Positions 1-6,102 of a stretch of DNA of 11,552 nt are shown in pieces. The position numbers and the translations under genes were made by a program. The stretch is taken from contig JBJHCR010000215.1 of assembly GCA_050486105.1 (NCBI GenBank), positions 1 to 11,552 on the forward strand, in the 5' to 3' direction. Every line of letters starts with the position of its first letter. Positions within the stretch are counted from its first letter, which is position 1. The notes beneath the pieces are model-generated. The model was given only the letters and a program-made list of their open reading frames with translations, did no database searches and had not been told where the DNA came from. Origin of the DNA: JAEXNA01 sp050486105 (lineage in GTDB: Bacteria > Vulcanimicrobiota > Xenobia > Xenobiales > JADMJV01).

Positions 1-189
1 TTTTGAGTAATATACGGAAATATTTCCAACATGGCCCTACGGGAACGCCTTCGGCTTTCAAACGATTTTGCATGGACAATAATGGACGAGTCTCGCGACG
101 CGGAGATTAATTCAGCAGCCTCCTAGGTGACCAATTGGCAAGATGGTGAGTTTGCCGTTGGAGAGAACTTCGTGGGGTCTGATGGATCC
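1..189. other. Non-coding stretch, no gene recognised
   Basis: I see no credible gene here; the open frames that enter it are shadows of the minus-strand gene that ends at 190. It contains a perfect 12-bp palindrome (16-27), a short imperfect hairpin around 43-59 (arms GAA-GCC and GGC-TTC with one mismatch and a 3-nt loop) and another weak bulged hairpin near 93-108. None is followed by a T-run in the direction needed to terminate the leftward gene, so no intrinsic terminator for that gene is evident. Confidence 0.5.
16..27. repeat. Perfect 12-bp palindrome GGAAATATTTCC
   Basis: The sequence GGAAATATTTCC reads identically on both strands. It sits in an AT-rich patch near the left edge of the window and could be an operator for a gene off the left edge, or chance. 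No promoter elements could be tied to it. Confidence 0.4.
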
Positions 190-1272
190 CTAAAACCGAA
201 CCCCAACTCGGGCCGCTGGTGCCACCTTAAAGGTTCCCAGGCTGTCGGCCTGGACTCTGGGCCCGACCTCTGCTCGGATGTTGGCATCGCGACCGAAAAA
301 TCGGGCGGGAAAAGTCTTGCCCACCCCGGCGAACACTTCCATTTGAGCGATGGTGCTGTCTTCACGAGTGCTGGAGTAGCTCACTCTTTGCTTGGACTGC
401 ACCGTCCAGTGGTAGTCGTGACCGGCAAATTCCGACTCGCCCCGAAGTTCCTGGCTGGCGCCGGCGTAGACGGTGGAATCACCGCTGGCAAAGTTGTGCT
501 GGGCTCCGAGTTCGGTTTGGGCTCTGAAGGTCACCGAATCGCTCACTGAGGTTTCCCAGCGCTTGAAGACTCCACCTTGCAGCAAAATACCGTGATCGTT
601 GAAATCCGAAGAGCGGCCCTCGGAGTCGATGCTGCCCCCGATTTCCCCTTCCAAGCGAACTCTGCCGAAGGCTCCCTGGGTGATGTTCCAGCCGCCCACA
701 TCTTCGCTTTTGGACAGCGTGGTGTCGGCGATGTCGATGCGTCCAGCGGCCTTGAGTCCGGCCTCATCCAAGCGAACCTTGGGCCGAAGCCGGGCCCTGG
801 TGTTGACTCCATCGACCCTCAAGTTATAGTCGCCGACTTGCCCTTCGTAGCGGGCTTCCTTCATGCTGGTGAAGAGCTCCAGAGGCGCTTGGTACCATTC
901 GGTTTCGGCGCTCTGGGCCACCTCGGCCACCTGCTCGGCCACCGGGGTTCCTTGGGGCTCCACCGCGCCATGATTGTCTCCCGCTATGGCCAGTCCCGGC
1001 ATACTGGTGGCCACACTGCTGACGATCAAGGCCATGGTTAGGGTCTTCTTGAGATACTCTTTGAGTCCGGGCCCAGAGTGGGCCTTCTTCACCGGACCGC
1101 TGTCGGACAAAATCAGAGAGTCGGGGTTTGTGTGGTCGCGGACGCCACCCTCGGCCAGATCTAATGTGCCTTGATCCAGGGTGGTGTTGGTGTTTGCAGG
1201 CAATTCCTGAGCCGGCTTGGTCAAAGCTTGGCTCGAAGGAGTGACAGCGTAGTGCCCTGCATTCAACTGCAT
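190..1272 (-). CDS. Probable outer-membrane beta-barrel protein, family unknown
   Basis: I do not recognise the family. The 360-residue product has a polar N-terminal stretch of about 69 residues, then a signal-peptide-like segment: basic part around KEYLKK (71-76), hydrophobic core at about 77-94, and a possible AIA cleavage site at 95-97. After a Glu/Ala-rich linker, residues from about 145 to the end alternate polar and hydrophobic residues in short strands separated by Gly/Ser/Asp turns. The last residues, RVGVRF, alternate and end in Phe, the usual C-terminal signal for barrel insertion by BAM. This suggests a small outer-membrane barrel; no enzyme motif is visible. The start at 1272 has no Shine-Dalgarno sequence, but a TATAAA -10-like element lies 8 nt upstream, which fits a near-leaderless mRNA. 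An alternative GTG start at 1092 (V61) would give a conventional signal peptide but also lacks a ribosome site. The gene diverges from argC. Confidence 0.7.
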   Translation of the reverse strand: MQLNAGHYAVTPSSQALTKPAQELPANTNTTLDQGTLDLAEGGVRDHTNPDSLILSDSGPVKKAHSGPGLKEYLKKTLTMALIVSSVATSMPGLAIAGDNHGAVEPQGTPVAEQVAEVAQSAETEWYQAPLELFTSMKEARYEGQVGDYNLRVDGVNTRARLRPKVRLDEAGLKAAGRIDIADTTLSKSEDVGGWNITQGAFGRVRLEGEIGGSIDSEGRSSDFNDHGILLQGGVFKRWETSVSDSVTFRAQTELGAQHNFASGDSTVYAGASQELRGESEFAGHDYHWTVQSKQRVSYSSTREDSTIAQMEVFAGVGKTFPARFFGRDANIRAEVGPRVQADSLGTFKVAPAARVGVRF

Positions 1273-1277
1273 AAGAT

Positions 1278-1293
1278 GTCTTTATACAAAGAC
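1278..1293 (-). promoter_or_regulatory. Candidate promoter -10 inside a perfect inverted repeat
   Basis: On the minus strand TATAAA (complement of 1281-1286) lies 8 nt before the ATG at 1272, so transcription would start 1-3 nt before the start codon. It is embedded in a perfect inverted repeat, GTCTTT-ATAC-AAAGAC (1278-1293, 6-bp arms, 4-nt spacer), which could be a repressor or activator site. No good -35 hexamer is visible at 16-18 bp spacing, which would fit an activator-dependent promoter. This is inference from sequence alone. Confidence 0.4.
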
Positions 1294-1367
1294 CCGGGGA
1301 GCCCTGCTGACGGACCTCCACCCAACACTTTCTATGCGATTTCTCAGAAACGGTGATCAAAAAACTC

Positions 1368-1396
1368 TTGACAATTCATTGGGGTGCATATATATA
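1368..1396 (+). promoter_or_regulatory. Strong sigma-70-type promoter of the arg operon
   Basis: A consensus -35 TTGACA (1368-1373) is followed after exactly 17 bp by TATATA (1391-1396). Transcription starting 6-8 nt after the -10 would begin at about 1402-1404, the A of the argC ATG. There is no Shine-Dalgarno sequence before that ATG, so the mRNA is predicted to be leaderless. The ARG-box-like sites overlap the -10 and the predicted start, the position expected for repression. Confidence 0.75.
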
Positions 1397-1418
1397 GATT
1401 AAGATGCATAAAAATGAG
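1385..1418 (+). promoter_or_regulatory. Tandem ARG-box-like ArgR operator
   Basis: Two sites beginning TGCATA lie exactly 20 bp apart, at 1385-1398 (TGCATATATATAGA) and 1405-1418 (TGCATAAAAATGAG). Against the known ArgR consensus core TGAATWWWWATTCA, the first matches at 11 of 14 positions and the second at about 10. E. coli ArgR binds paired boxes whose centres are 20-21 bp apart, so the spacing fits a hexamer. They cover the -10, the predicted transcription start and the argC start codon. The 24-bp span 1385-1408 is also bounded by the inverted arms TGCAT and ATGCA. Binding is inferred. Confidence 0.55.
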
Positions 1419-2429
1419 AGCATAAGAGTCGCCGTCGCCGGGGCCTCCGGGTATGCCGGGGGAGAACTGCTGAAGTATCTCCACGGGCACCCCAAGGTCG
1501 AAGTGGTGGCGACCACCGCCTTCCAGCAAGCAGGCTCTGAGGTCGGTGAACTCTTCCCCAACTTGGCTCACCTACCGGGGTCCACCTTGGAAGAGACCGA
1601 TTGGGCCATTTTTGGCAGCAGAGATGGGGCCGAAGTGGTCTTCCTTTGCCTGCCTCACGGACTCAGCCAACAGCCAGTCAAGAAGCTTCTGTCCCAAGGG
1701 ATCAAGGTGATCGACCTGGGGGCCGACTTCCGTTTTTCTGCGCCCGCGCTCTATCAGCAGACCTATGGGGCAGAACACCTCTACCCTGAACTCTGCGAGC
1801 AAGCGGTCTATGGGCTCTGCGAAATGCATAAAGATGCAATAAAGGGTGCTTCCTTGGTGGCCAATCCGGGCTGCTATCCCACCGCCACTCTGTTGGCTCT
1901 GCTTCCTTTGGTGGAAAACAAATTGCTAGGTCCAACGGTGATCGTGGATGCCAAGTCCGGGGTCTCTGGCGCTGGTCGCGGCCTTAAGTTCGGAACCCTG
2001 TTCTGCGAGGTGAACGAGACCCTCACTCCCTACAGCTTGGGGGTTCATCGGCATCAGCCGGAGATCGAGCAGTTCGTCGGTGCTCCGGTGGTCTTTGCTC
2101 CCCATTTGGTGCCCATGTCACGGGGAATCCTGGTGACCGTCTATGTGGCTCACCAGCCTGCCGACCTTCTGGCTTTGTATCGAGAACGCTATGCTCCCGA
2201 GCCTTTCGTCACCGTGCTAGAGAAGGGCTTGCCCACCACCAAGGCGGTGAGTGGCACCAATCGTTGCCACCTAGCCATCAGACCCAGCGGACAAGAGGGT
2301 CTGTCCATCGTGGTGGCTGCGATCGACAATCTTGGAAAGGGCGCCGCCGGAGCGGCGGTTCAGAACATGAACCTGCTTTTCGACCTGCCCGAAACCACCG
2401 GACTGGAAGCTGTTGGCAGCTTCCCGTAG
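1404..2429 (+). CDS. argC: N-acetyl-gamma-glutamyl-phosphate reductase
   Basis: ArgC reduces N-acetylglutamyl phosphate to the semialdehyde with NADPH, the third step of ornithine synthesis, in the cytoplasm. At 341 residues it has the usual length of type 1 ArgC. The NADP-binding Rossmann motif GASGYAG is at residues 13-19. The catalytic cysteine is C157 in NPGCYPTA, and the active-site histidine is probably H215 in GVHRHQPEIEQ. The C-terminal NLGKGAAGAAVQNMN motif closes the family signature. The ATG at 1404 is chosen because it is the first codon after the promoter and the Rossmann strand begins at residue 8; there is no Shine-Dalgarno, consistent with leaderless translation. It is the first gene of the operon, with a 19-nt gap to argJ. 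Codons at the start and around 1825 are unusually AT-rich (two ATA codons), where candidate operators lie. Confidence 0.97.
   Translation: MHKNESIRVAVAGASGYAGGELLKYLHGHPKVEVVATTAFQQAGSEVGELFPNLAHLPGSTLEETDWAIFGSRDGAEVVFLCLPHGLSQQPVKKLLSQGIKVIDLGADFRFSAPALYQQTYGAEHLYPELCEQAVYGLCEMHKDAIKGASLVANPGCYPTATLLALLPLVENKLLGPTVIVDAKSGVSGAGRGLKFGTLFCEVNETLTPYSLGVHRHQPEIEQFVGAPVVFAPHLVPMSRGILVTVYVAHQPADLLALYRERYAPEPFVTVLEKGLPTTKAVSGTNRCHLAIRPSGQEGLSIVVAAIDNLGKGAAGAAVQNMNLLFDLPETTGLEAVGSFP
1825..1838 (+). promoter_or_regulatory. Intragenic ARG-box-like inverted repeat in argC
   Basis: TGCAT-AAAG-ATGCA is a perfect 5-4-5 inverted repeat with the same geometry as the ARG-box core TGAAT-WWWW-ATTCA (11 of 14 matches). 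It lies about 420 bp into argC in an AT-rich patch with an ATA codon, unlike the surrounding GC-rich sequence. It shares TGCATAA with the promoter site at 1405. In B. subtilis AhrC binds both a promoter operator and a second site inside argC, so an intragenic operator is plausible here. Confidence 0.45.
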
Positions 2430-2434
2430 GAAAG

Positions 2435-2440
2435 AGGAGA
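2435..2440 (+). promoter_or_regulatory. Ribosome binding site deciding the argJ start
   Basis: AGGAGA lies 8 nt before the ATG at 2449. An in-frame ATG at 2413 lies inside the end of argC, has no ribosome site and would add 12 charged residues absent from ArgJ proteins. The 2449 start is therefore preferred. Confidence 0.85.
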
Positions 2441-2448
2441 GAACCCGT

Positions 2449-3684
2449 ATGACCGTCACTGTGAACCTGCCCACCTTCGGCTTGGAAGAGGGCCATTGCA
2501 CCACCCCCAGGGGCTTTCTGGCTGCCGGGATCCACTGTGGGGCCCGCCGCAAGCGCAAAGACTTAGCCCTGCTGTGGTCCGAACAACCGGCAGCCGCCGC
2601 CGGAGTGTTCACCACCAACCAAGTGAAGGCCGCTCCGGTGCGCCTCTGCCAGCAGAACATCGCCTCGGGCTGGAGCCGAGCGGTCTTAGTCAACAGCGGG
2701 AACGCCAACGCTTGCACCGGGACTCAGGGTCACCAAGACGCCCGACAGATGGTGGATCTTATGGCTCGAAGACTGGGCCTTCCTTTTGAGCAGGTGCTGT
2801 TGGCTTCCACCGGCATCATCGGCCACCACCTCCCCATGGACAAGATCCGCCTGGGAATATCGGCCATCCCGTTGAGCCTCTCAGGACGCGGTGGGCAAGA
2901 CGCCGCCGAGGCCATCATGNNNNNNNNNNTCATGACCACCGACGCCTTCGCCAAGACGCTCTGCGTTCGGGTCCGGCACTCCGGGGGAAGCTACACCATC
3001 GGAGGTATGGCTAAGGGGGCCGGAATGATTCACCCGAAGCTGGCCACCACCCTGGCTTTTGCCACCACCGACGCCCAGGTTGCGCCAGAGCATCTCCGTG
3101 CGGCCTTGAAACAGGCCACCGACGCCTCCTTCAATTGCATCACCGTGGACGGAGACACCAGCACCAACGACACCGTCCTGGCTCTAGCCAACGGTTGCAG
3201 CAAGACCAAGGTGGAAACCGCCAAGGAGTTGGAGGTGTTCACCGAGGCCTTGACCCTCCTCACTCAGGAGTTGGCCAAGATGGTGGTCAAGGACGGTGAG
3301 GGGGCCCGACGTTTGGTGGAACTCGAGGTGACCGGAGCCCAAAGTGAGACCGACGCCAAGATGGTGGCCGAGACCATCGCCGGCTCACTTTTGTTCAAGA
3401 CCATGCTGGCCGGGGGTGAGCCCAATTGGGGACGAGTCCTGGCTGCAGCCGGGCGCGCTGGAGTTCCCATCAAGGAAGAGAGTATGAATCTCTGGTTCAA
3501 CGACATCCAGGCGGTGAGCCAGGGCTGTGGTATCCTTGAGAACCTGGCGGTCGCCGGGGCCAGCCTTCAAGCTTCAGAAGTCCATATCACCCTGGATCTC
3601 GGTCTGGGGGAGGCAGCCGCGAAAGTCTGGACCTGCGATATCAATGAAGCCTACGTGGTGCTGAACGGGAGCTATATGACGTGA
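2449..3684 (+). CDS. argJ: Glutamate N-acetyltransferase (ArgJ), interrupted by an assembly gap
   Basis: ArgJ moves the acetyl group from N-acetylornithine to glutamate, which recycles acetyl and releases ornithine; some members also use acetyl-CoA. The frame is 411 residues as written. The self-cleavage site is visible: KGAGMIHPKLATTL, with the conserved Ala-Thr pair at A199-T200 (GCC 3043-3045, ACC 3046-3048). Cleavage there would leave Thr as the N-terminal nucleophile of the beta chain. Other family blocks include VNSGNANACTG, a STGIIG segment, DGDTSTNDT, MVVKDGEGA and GGEPNWGRVLAAAGRAG. Ten Ns (2920-2929) split the conserved IMTTD motif, but the frame stays open; removing 15 nt restores it and gives about 406 residues, near the family norm. 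No argA-like gene is present in the window, so ArgJ may also supply the first step. argB begins within its stop codon. Confidence 0.96.
   Translation: MTVTVNLPTFGLEEGHCTTPRGFLAAGIHCGARRKRKDLALLWSEQPAAAAGVFTTNQVKAAPVRLCQQNIASGWSRAVLVNSGNANACTGTQGHQDARQMVDLMARRLGLPFEQVLLASTGIIGHHLPMDKIRLGISAIPLSLSGRGGQDAAEAIMXXXXMTTDAFAKTLCVRVRHSGGSYTIGGMAKGAGMIHPKLATTLAFATTDAQVAPEHLRAALKQATDASFNCITVDGDTSTNDTVLALANGCSKTKVETAKELEVFTEALTLLTQELAKMVVKDGEGARRLVELEVTGAQSETDAKMVAETIAGSLLFKTMLAGGEPNWGRVLAAAGRAGVPIKEESMNLWFNDIQAVSQGCGILENLAVAGASLQASEVHITLDLGLGEAAAKVWTCDINEAYVVLNGSYMT
2920..2929. other. Run of ten Ns: scaffold gap, probably of true size below zero
   Basis: The gap is bordered on the left by TCATG (2915-2919) and on the right by the same TCATG (2930-2934). 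Joining on this 5-mer gives AAEAIMTTDAFAK, which matches the conserved ArgJ motif, and removes 15 nt without changing the frame. The gap is thus most likely two contig ends that overlap, not missing sequence. Confidence 0.85.
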
Positions 3685-4448
3685 CTTCTGGACTCACCAT
3701 AGTGAAGATCGGCGGGGCCAGCCAGCAAGGGTTGACGGGAACCGAACCGGCGCTGAAAAAGTTGTTCTCCGGACCCACCGTGTTGCTGCACGGGGGCGGT
3801 CCGGAGGTGTCGCAAGTCAGCCAACGTCTGGGACTGACTCCCACCTTTGTGGATGGTTTGAGGGTCACCGACTCGGCTACCCTGGAATGCGTGGAGATGG
3901 TCTTGTCCGGACTCACCAACGGCCGTCTGGTGCGCCAATTGCAAAGGGGAGGTTGGCCGGCTTTCGGCTTGTCCGGCTTGGACGGCAGGGTACTGGAGGC
4001 GGAGCTGCATCCCGATGAACGATTCGGTCGCGTGGGGGTGAACCTGAAGGTGAGGACCGCCCCTCTTTGGGCGCTCCTCAGAGCTGGCTTCCTGCCGGTG
4101 CTGACTCCGCTGGCCTTGGGTCCCGACGGCGGCAGCTTGAACGTCAACGGCGACACCGCTGCTGCGGCGGTGGCTTGCTCCCTGAAGGCCGAGCGCCTAG
4201 TATTGCTGACCGACGTGCCCGGATTGTTGGGGCCCGATGGCCGAACCATCGAGGAGGTCTCCTTCGAAGCTATGGCCGACCTCCTGCGGTCCGGAGTGGT
4301 GTCCGGGGGCATGATTCCTAAGCTCGAAGCGGCCGCTCAGGCGGTGAGCGCCGGGGTGGAATCGGTGGAGATCCGCAGCCTCAAGGCCGAGAAAACTACG
4401 GTGATCAGAAGGGAGCCTACGCATGAGCGGTTCGAACTCGCTGTTTGA
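3681..4448 (+). CDS. argB: N-acetylglutamate kinase, short form
   Basis: ArgB phosphorylates N-acetylglutamate with ATP, the second step of ornithine synthesis. The 255-residue protein has the amino-acid kinase signatures: VKIGGA with K9, HGGGP at 37-41, GLRVTD with R61, LNVNGD at 153-158, LLTDVPG at about 175-181, and SGGMIPK with K214. Its first beta strand starts by residue 5, so it lacks the N-terminal helix of arginine-inhibited hexameric kinases. The C-terminus is also shortened: after GVESVEI it goes almost directly to TTVI, without the usual PHALLLELFTDEGIGT-like segment that contributes to the arginine site. It is predicted to be arginine-insensitive. The GTG start shares GTGA with the argJ stop, and GGGAG (3667-3671) lies 9 nt upstream; the upstream ATG at 3676 belongs to the argJ frame and stops after two codons. 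The last 26 nt overlap argD. A related amino-acid kinase acting on another carrier-linked substrate is unlikely in this operon. Confidence 0.93.
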   Translation: MTSGLTIVKIGGASQQGLTGTEPALKKLFSGPTVLLHGGGPEVSQVSQRLGLTPTFVDGLRVTDSATLECVEMVLSGLTNGRLVRQLQRGGWPAFGLSGLDGRVLEAELHPDERFGRVGVNLKVRTAPLWALLRAGFLPVLTPLALGPDGGSLNVNGDTAAAAVACSLKAERLVLLTDVPGLLGPDGRTIEEVSFEAMADLLRSGVVSGGMIPKLEAAAQAVSAGVESVEIRSLKAEKTTVIRREPTHERFELAV

Positions 4449-5604
4449 CAACTATCGACGACAGCCGGTGGCCTTCGTGGAAGGGCGGGGAGCCACTCTA
4501 TGGGACGACCAGGGTCGCGAATATCTGGATTTTTTGGGCGGAATCGCGGTCAGCAGCTTGGGCCACACTCACCCTCGACTCACCGCCAGTCTGCACCAGC
4601 AATTGGACCGATTATTGCACGTGAGCAACCTCTATCGGATCCCCGAACAAGAAAGAGCCGCGGAACTCCTGGCCGAGGTCTGCGGATTGCCCAAGGTGTT
4701 CTTCTGCAATAGCGGCACCGAAGCCAACGAGGCCATACTGAAGATGGCCCGGTCCTACGCCCAGGACCACGGCTTGCCGCCCAAGTTGCTGGTGGCCGAG
4801 AACGGCTTCCACGGACGCACCTTTGGAGCCCTTTCGGCTACGGGGACCCCCTCCTACCGCCAAGGTTTTGGAGAGATGCTGCCGGGTTTCGAATTCGTGC
4901 CTTACAACGATCTCCCAAAGGCCCTGCTGGCTCTGGAGGAGTGCGCCGGGGTTTTGCTTGAGCCGGTGCAAGGGGAGGGAGGGGTGCTCCCGGCTGAGTC
5001 AGACTTTCTGCTGGGTTTGGCGGCGGCTTGCCGACAACAGGGTAAGCTTTTCTTGCTCGACGAGGTGCAAACTGGAATCGGCCGCACCGGCTCCTGGCTT
5101 GCAGCCCATCAGTACGGGGTGACCCCGGATGCGGTCTCCTTGGCCAAAGGTCTGGGTGGGGGCATTCCTGTAGGAGCGGTCCTGGCCACCGAAAAGCTCA
5201 GCTCTCAACTGGGTCCCGGTCGCCACGGAACCACTTTTGGCGGAAACCCCTTGGCGGCCACCGCGGTGCTGGCGGTGTTGGAAAGCATCGAGGAAGAAGG
5301 CCTCTTGGAGAAGATTCGGGACTCAGGGCGCTATCTGAAACAGCGCTTGGAAGAGCTTCCAGGAGTGACTCAAGTGCGGGGAATGGGTTTGATGCTGGGA
5401 GCCGAAACCGAGTTGCCGGCGGCCGAGGTGGCTCAGCGCTGCCTGGAATCTGGCCTCTTGCTGAACGCAGTGCGCCCCCACACGGTGCGTTTGCTGCCCC
5501 CGTATGTGGTGTCCCGGCAGGAGATCGATCGGGCGACGGGTATCCTCGGAGAAGCCCTATGTCCTCAGAGCGTGAAAGAAAACGTCGCGAGCGTGCCCTC
5601 GTGA
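4423..5604 (+). CDS. argD: Acetylornithine aminotransferase
   Basis: ArgD transfers an amino group from glutamate to N-acetylglutamate semialdehyde with pyridoxal phosphate, giving N-acetylornithine. The 393-residue protein is a class III aminotransferase. NSGTEANEA (96-104) binds the cofactor phosphate, GFHGRTFGALSATG is the usual glycine-rich block, D213 in DEVQTGIGRTG contacts the pyridine nitrogen, and K242 in SLAKGLGGG is the Schiff-base lysine. HGTTFGGNPLA follows, as in the family. The ATG at 4423 lies inside argB (26-nt overlap), with AAGGGAG ending 7 nt upstream, so translation is coupled. The family body ends near EIDRATGILGEAL; the last dozen or so residues are encoded where argR overlaps and are probably a non-conserved tail. 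The substrate is inferred from operon context, since related enzymes use ornithine, succinylornithine or 4-aminobutyrate. Confidence 0.96.
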   Translation: MSGSNSLFDNYRRQPVAFVEGRGATLWDDQGREYLDFLGGIAVSSLGHTHPRLTASLHQQLDRLLHVSNLYRIPEQERAAELLAEVCGLPKVFFCNSGTEANEAILKMARSYAQDHGLPPKLLVAENGFHGRTFGALSATGTPSYRQGFGEMLPGFEFVPYNDLPKALLALEECAGVLLEPVQGEGGVLPAESDFLLGLAAACRQQGKLFLLDEVQTGIGRTGSWLAAHQYGVTPDAVSLAKGLGGGIPVGAVLATEKLSSQLGPGRHGTTFGGNPLAATAVLAVLESIEEEGLLEKIRDSGRYLKQRLEELPGVTQVRGMGLMLGAETELPAAEVAQRCLESGLLLNAVRPHTVRLLPPYVVSRQEIDRATGILGEALCPQSVKENVASVPS

Positions 5605-6011
5605 CCTTGATTGAAGAGCAGAATCTGCAGACCCAGTCGGAGTTGGTCCAGGCTTTAGAAAACCTTGGAATCCGCGCCACCCAGGCTACCGTCTCTCGAG
5701 ACATCAAGCGACTAGGCTTGGTGAAGGCCCCGCTGCCTGATGGGGGTTATCGCTATCGGGCGCCAAGGGCTCCTTTGGCCCCTCGAACTCGGGTTCCCAT
5801 GGAGAGCTTCGTGCTAGGTTACCTGGAGGTGGAAAGCTTTCTGGCTCTCAAGACTCTGCCAGGTCGCGCTATGGCCGTGGCCACCACCATCGACGAACAG
5901 ATCATCGCGGGGGTCTCGGGCACCCTAGCCGGAGACGATCTCGTTCTGGTGCTCATCGAGCGGGCTGAGTATAAGCAGTCTGTGCGTCAGGCCCTCGACT
6001 CGCTGTTCTGA
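5559..6011 (+). CDS. argR: Arginine repressor ArgR/AhrC
   Basis: ArgR is the arginine-sensing hexameric regulator that binds ARG boxes and usually represses synthesis genes. The 150-residue product has the standard two-domain form: a winged helix at the N-terminus with the recognition segment QATVSRDIKRLGLVK (42-56), and a C-terminal oligomerisation domain with LKTLPGRA (97-104) and GTLAGDD (121-127), whose Asp pair binds arginine at the trimer interface. The start at 5559 has GGAG (5548-5551) 7 nt upstream and keeps helix 1; a later GTG at 5601 would share GTGA with the argD stop but would cut helix 1 and has no ribosome site. It overlaps argD by 46 nt. Placement inside the operon, with candidate ARG boxes at the operon promoter, predicts negative autoregulation. 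Mycobacterial and Streptomyces arg clusters also carry argR, though beside other genes. Confidence 0.96.
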   Translation: MSSERERKRRERALVTLIEEQNLQTQSELVQALENLGIRATQATVSRDIKRLGLVKAPLPDGGYRYRAPRAPLAPRTRVPMESFVLGYLEVESFLALKTLPGRAMAVATTIDEQIIAGVSGTLAGDDLVLVLIERAEYKQSVRQALDSLF

Positions 6012-6102
6012 GGTGTTTCCCGGTGCCTGAGGGGATATCGACCGTGTATGAAGCCTCCCAAAGACCTCGACCATCTCAACTTATGACAATTTGGAGACCC
6101 GT
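6012..6102 (+). other. argR-carA spacer
   Basis: This 91-bp gap is the only sizeable one in the cluster. I see no terminator hairpin with a T-run and no convincing -35/-10 pair. TATGAA (6048) and TATGAC (6082) are weak -10 candidates. No TGCAT-type ARG box is present. carAB is therefore probably read through from the argC promoter, with a weak internal promoter possible. Confidence 0.4.
6093..6096 (+). promoter_or_regulatory. Ribosome binding site deciding the carA start
   Basis: GGAG lies 6 nt before the ATG at 6103. A TTG at 6091 is in frame but would place the ribosome site inside the gene. CarA proteins begin just before a strand like MKAFLLLEDG, so 6103 is preferred. Confidence 0.85.

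Noticed and set aside
577..1041. A 154-codon plus-strand frame, with others at 127-549 and 1171-1356, opposite the left gene
   Set aside because: No ribosome site and no signal or fold; the minus-strand frame has a signal segment, barrel-like strands and C-terminal Phe. These are antisense shadows in GC-rich DNA.
2413..2448. Upstream ATG for argJ at 2413
   Set aside because: It lies within argC with no ribosome site; AGGAGA is 8 nt before the ATG at 2449.
2449..3684. argJ as a pseudogene broken at the Ns
   Set aside because: The frame is open on both sides and closes perfectly on a conserved motif when the repeated TCATG is merged.
3641..4312. A 223-codon minus-strand frame opposite argB
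   Set aside because: Its product is Pro/Ser/Arg-rich low-complexity sequence typical of a shadow of a GC-rich gene; argB is certain on the other strand.
5601..5603. GTG at 5601 as the argR start, sharing GTGA with the argD stop
   Set aside because: It removes the first half of helix 1 and has no ribosome site; the ATG at 5559 has GGAG at 7 nt.
6012..6102. An arginine riboswitch or attenuator before carA
   Set aside because: At 91 bp it has no convincing paired stems, terminator or leader peptide rich in Arg codons.
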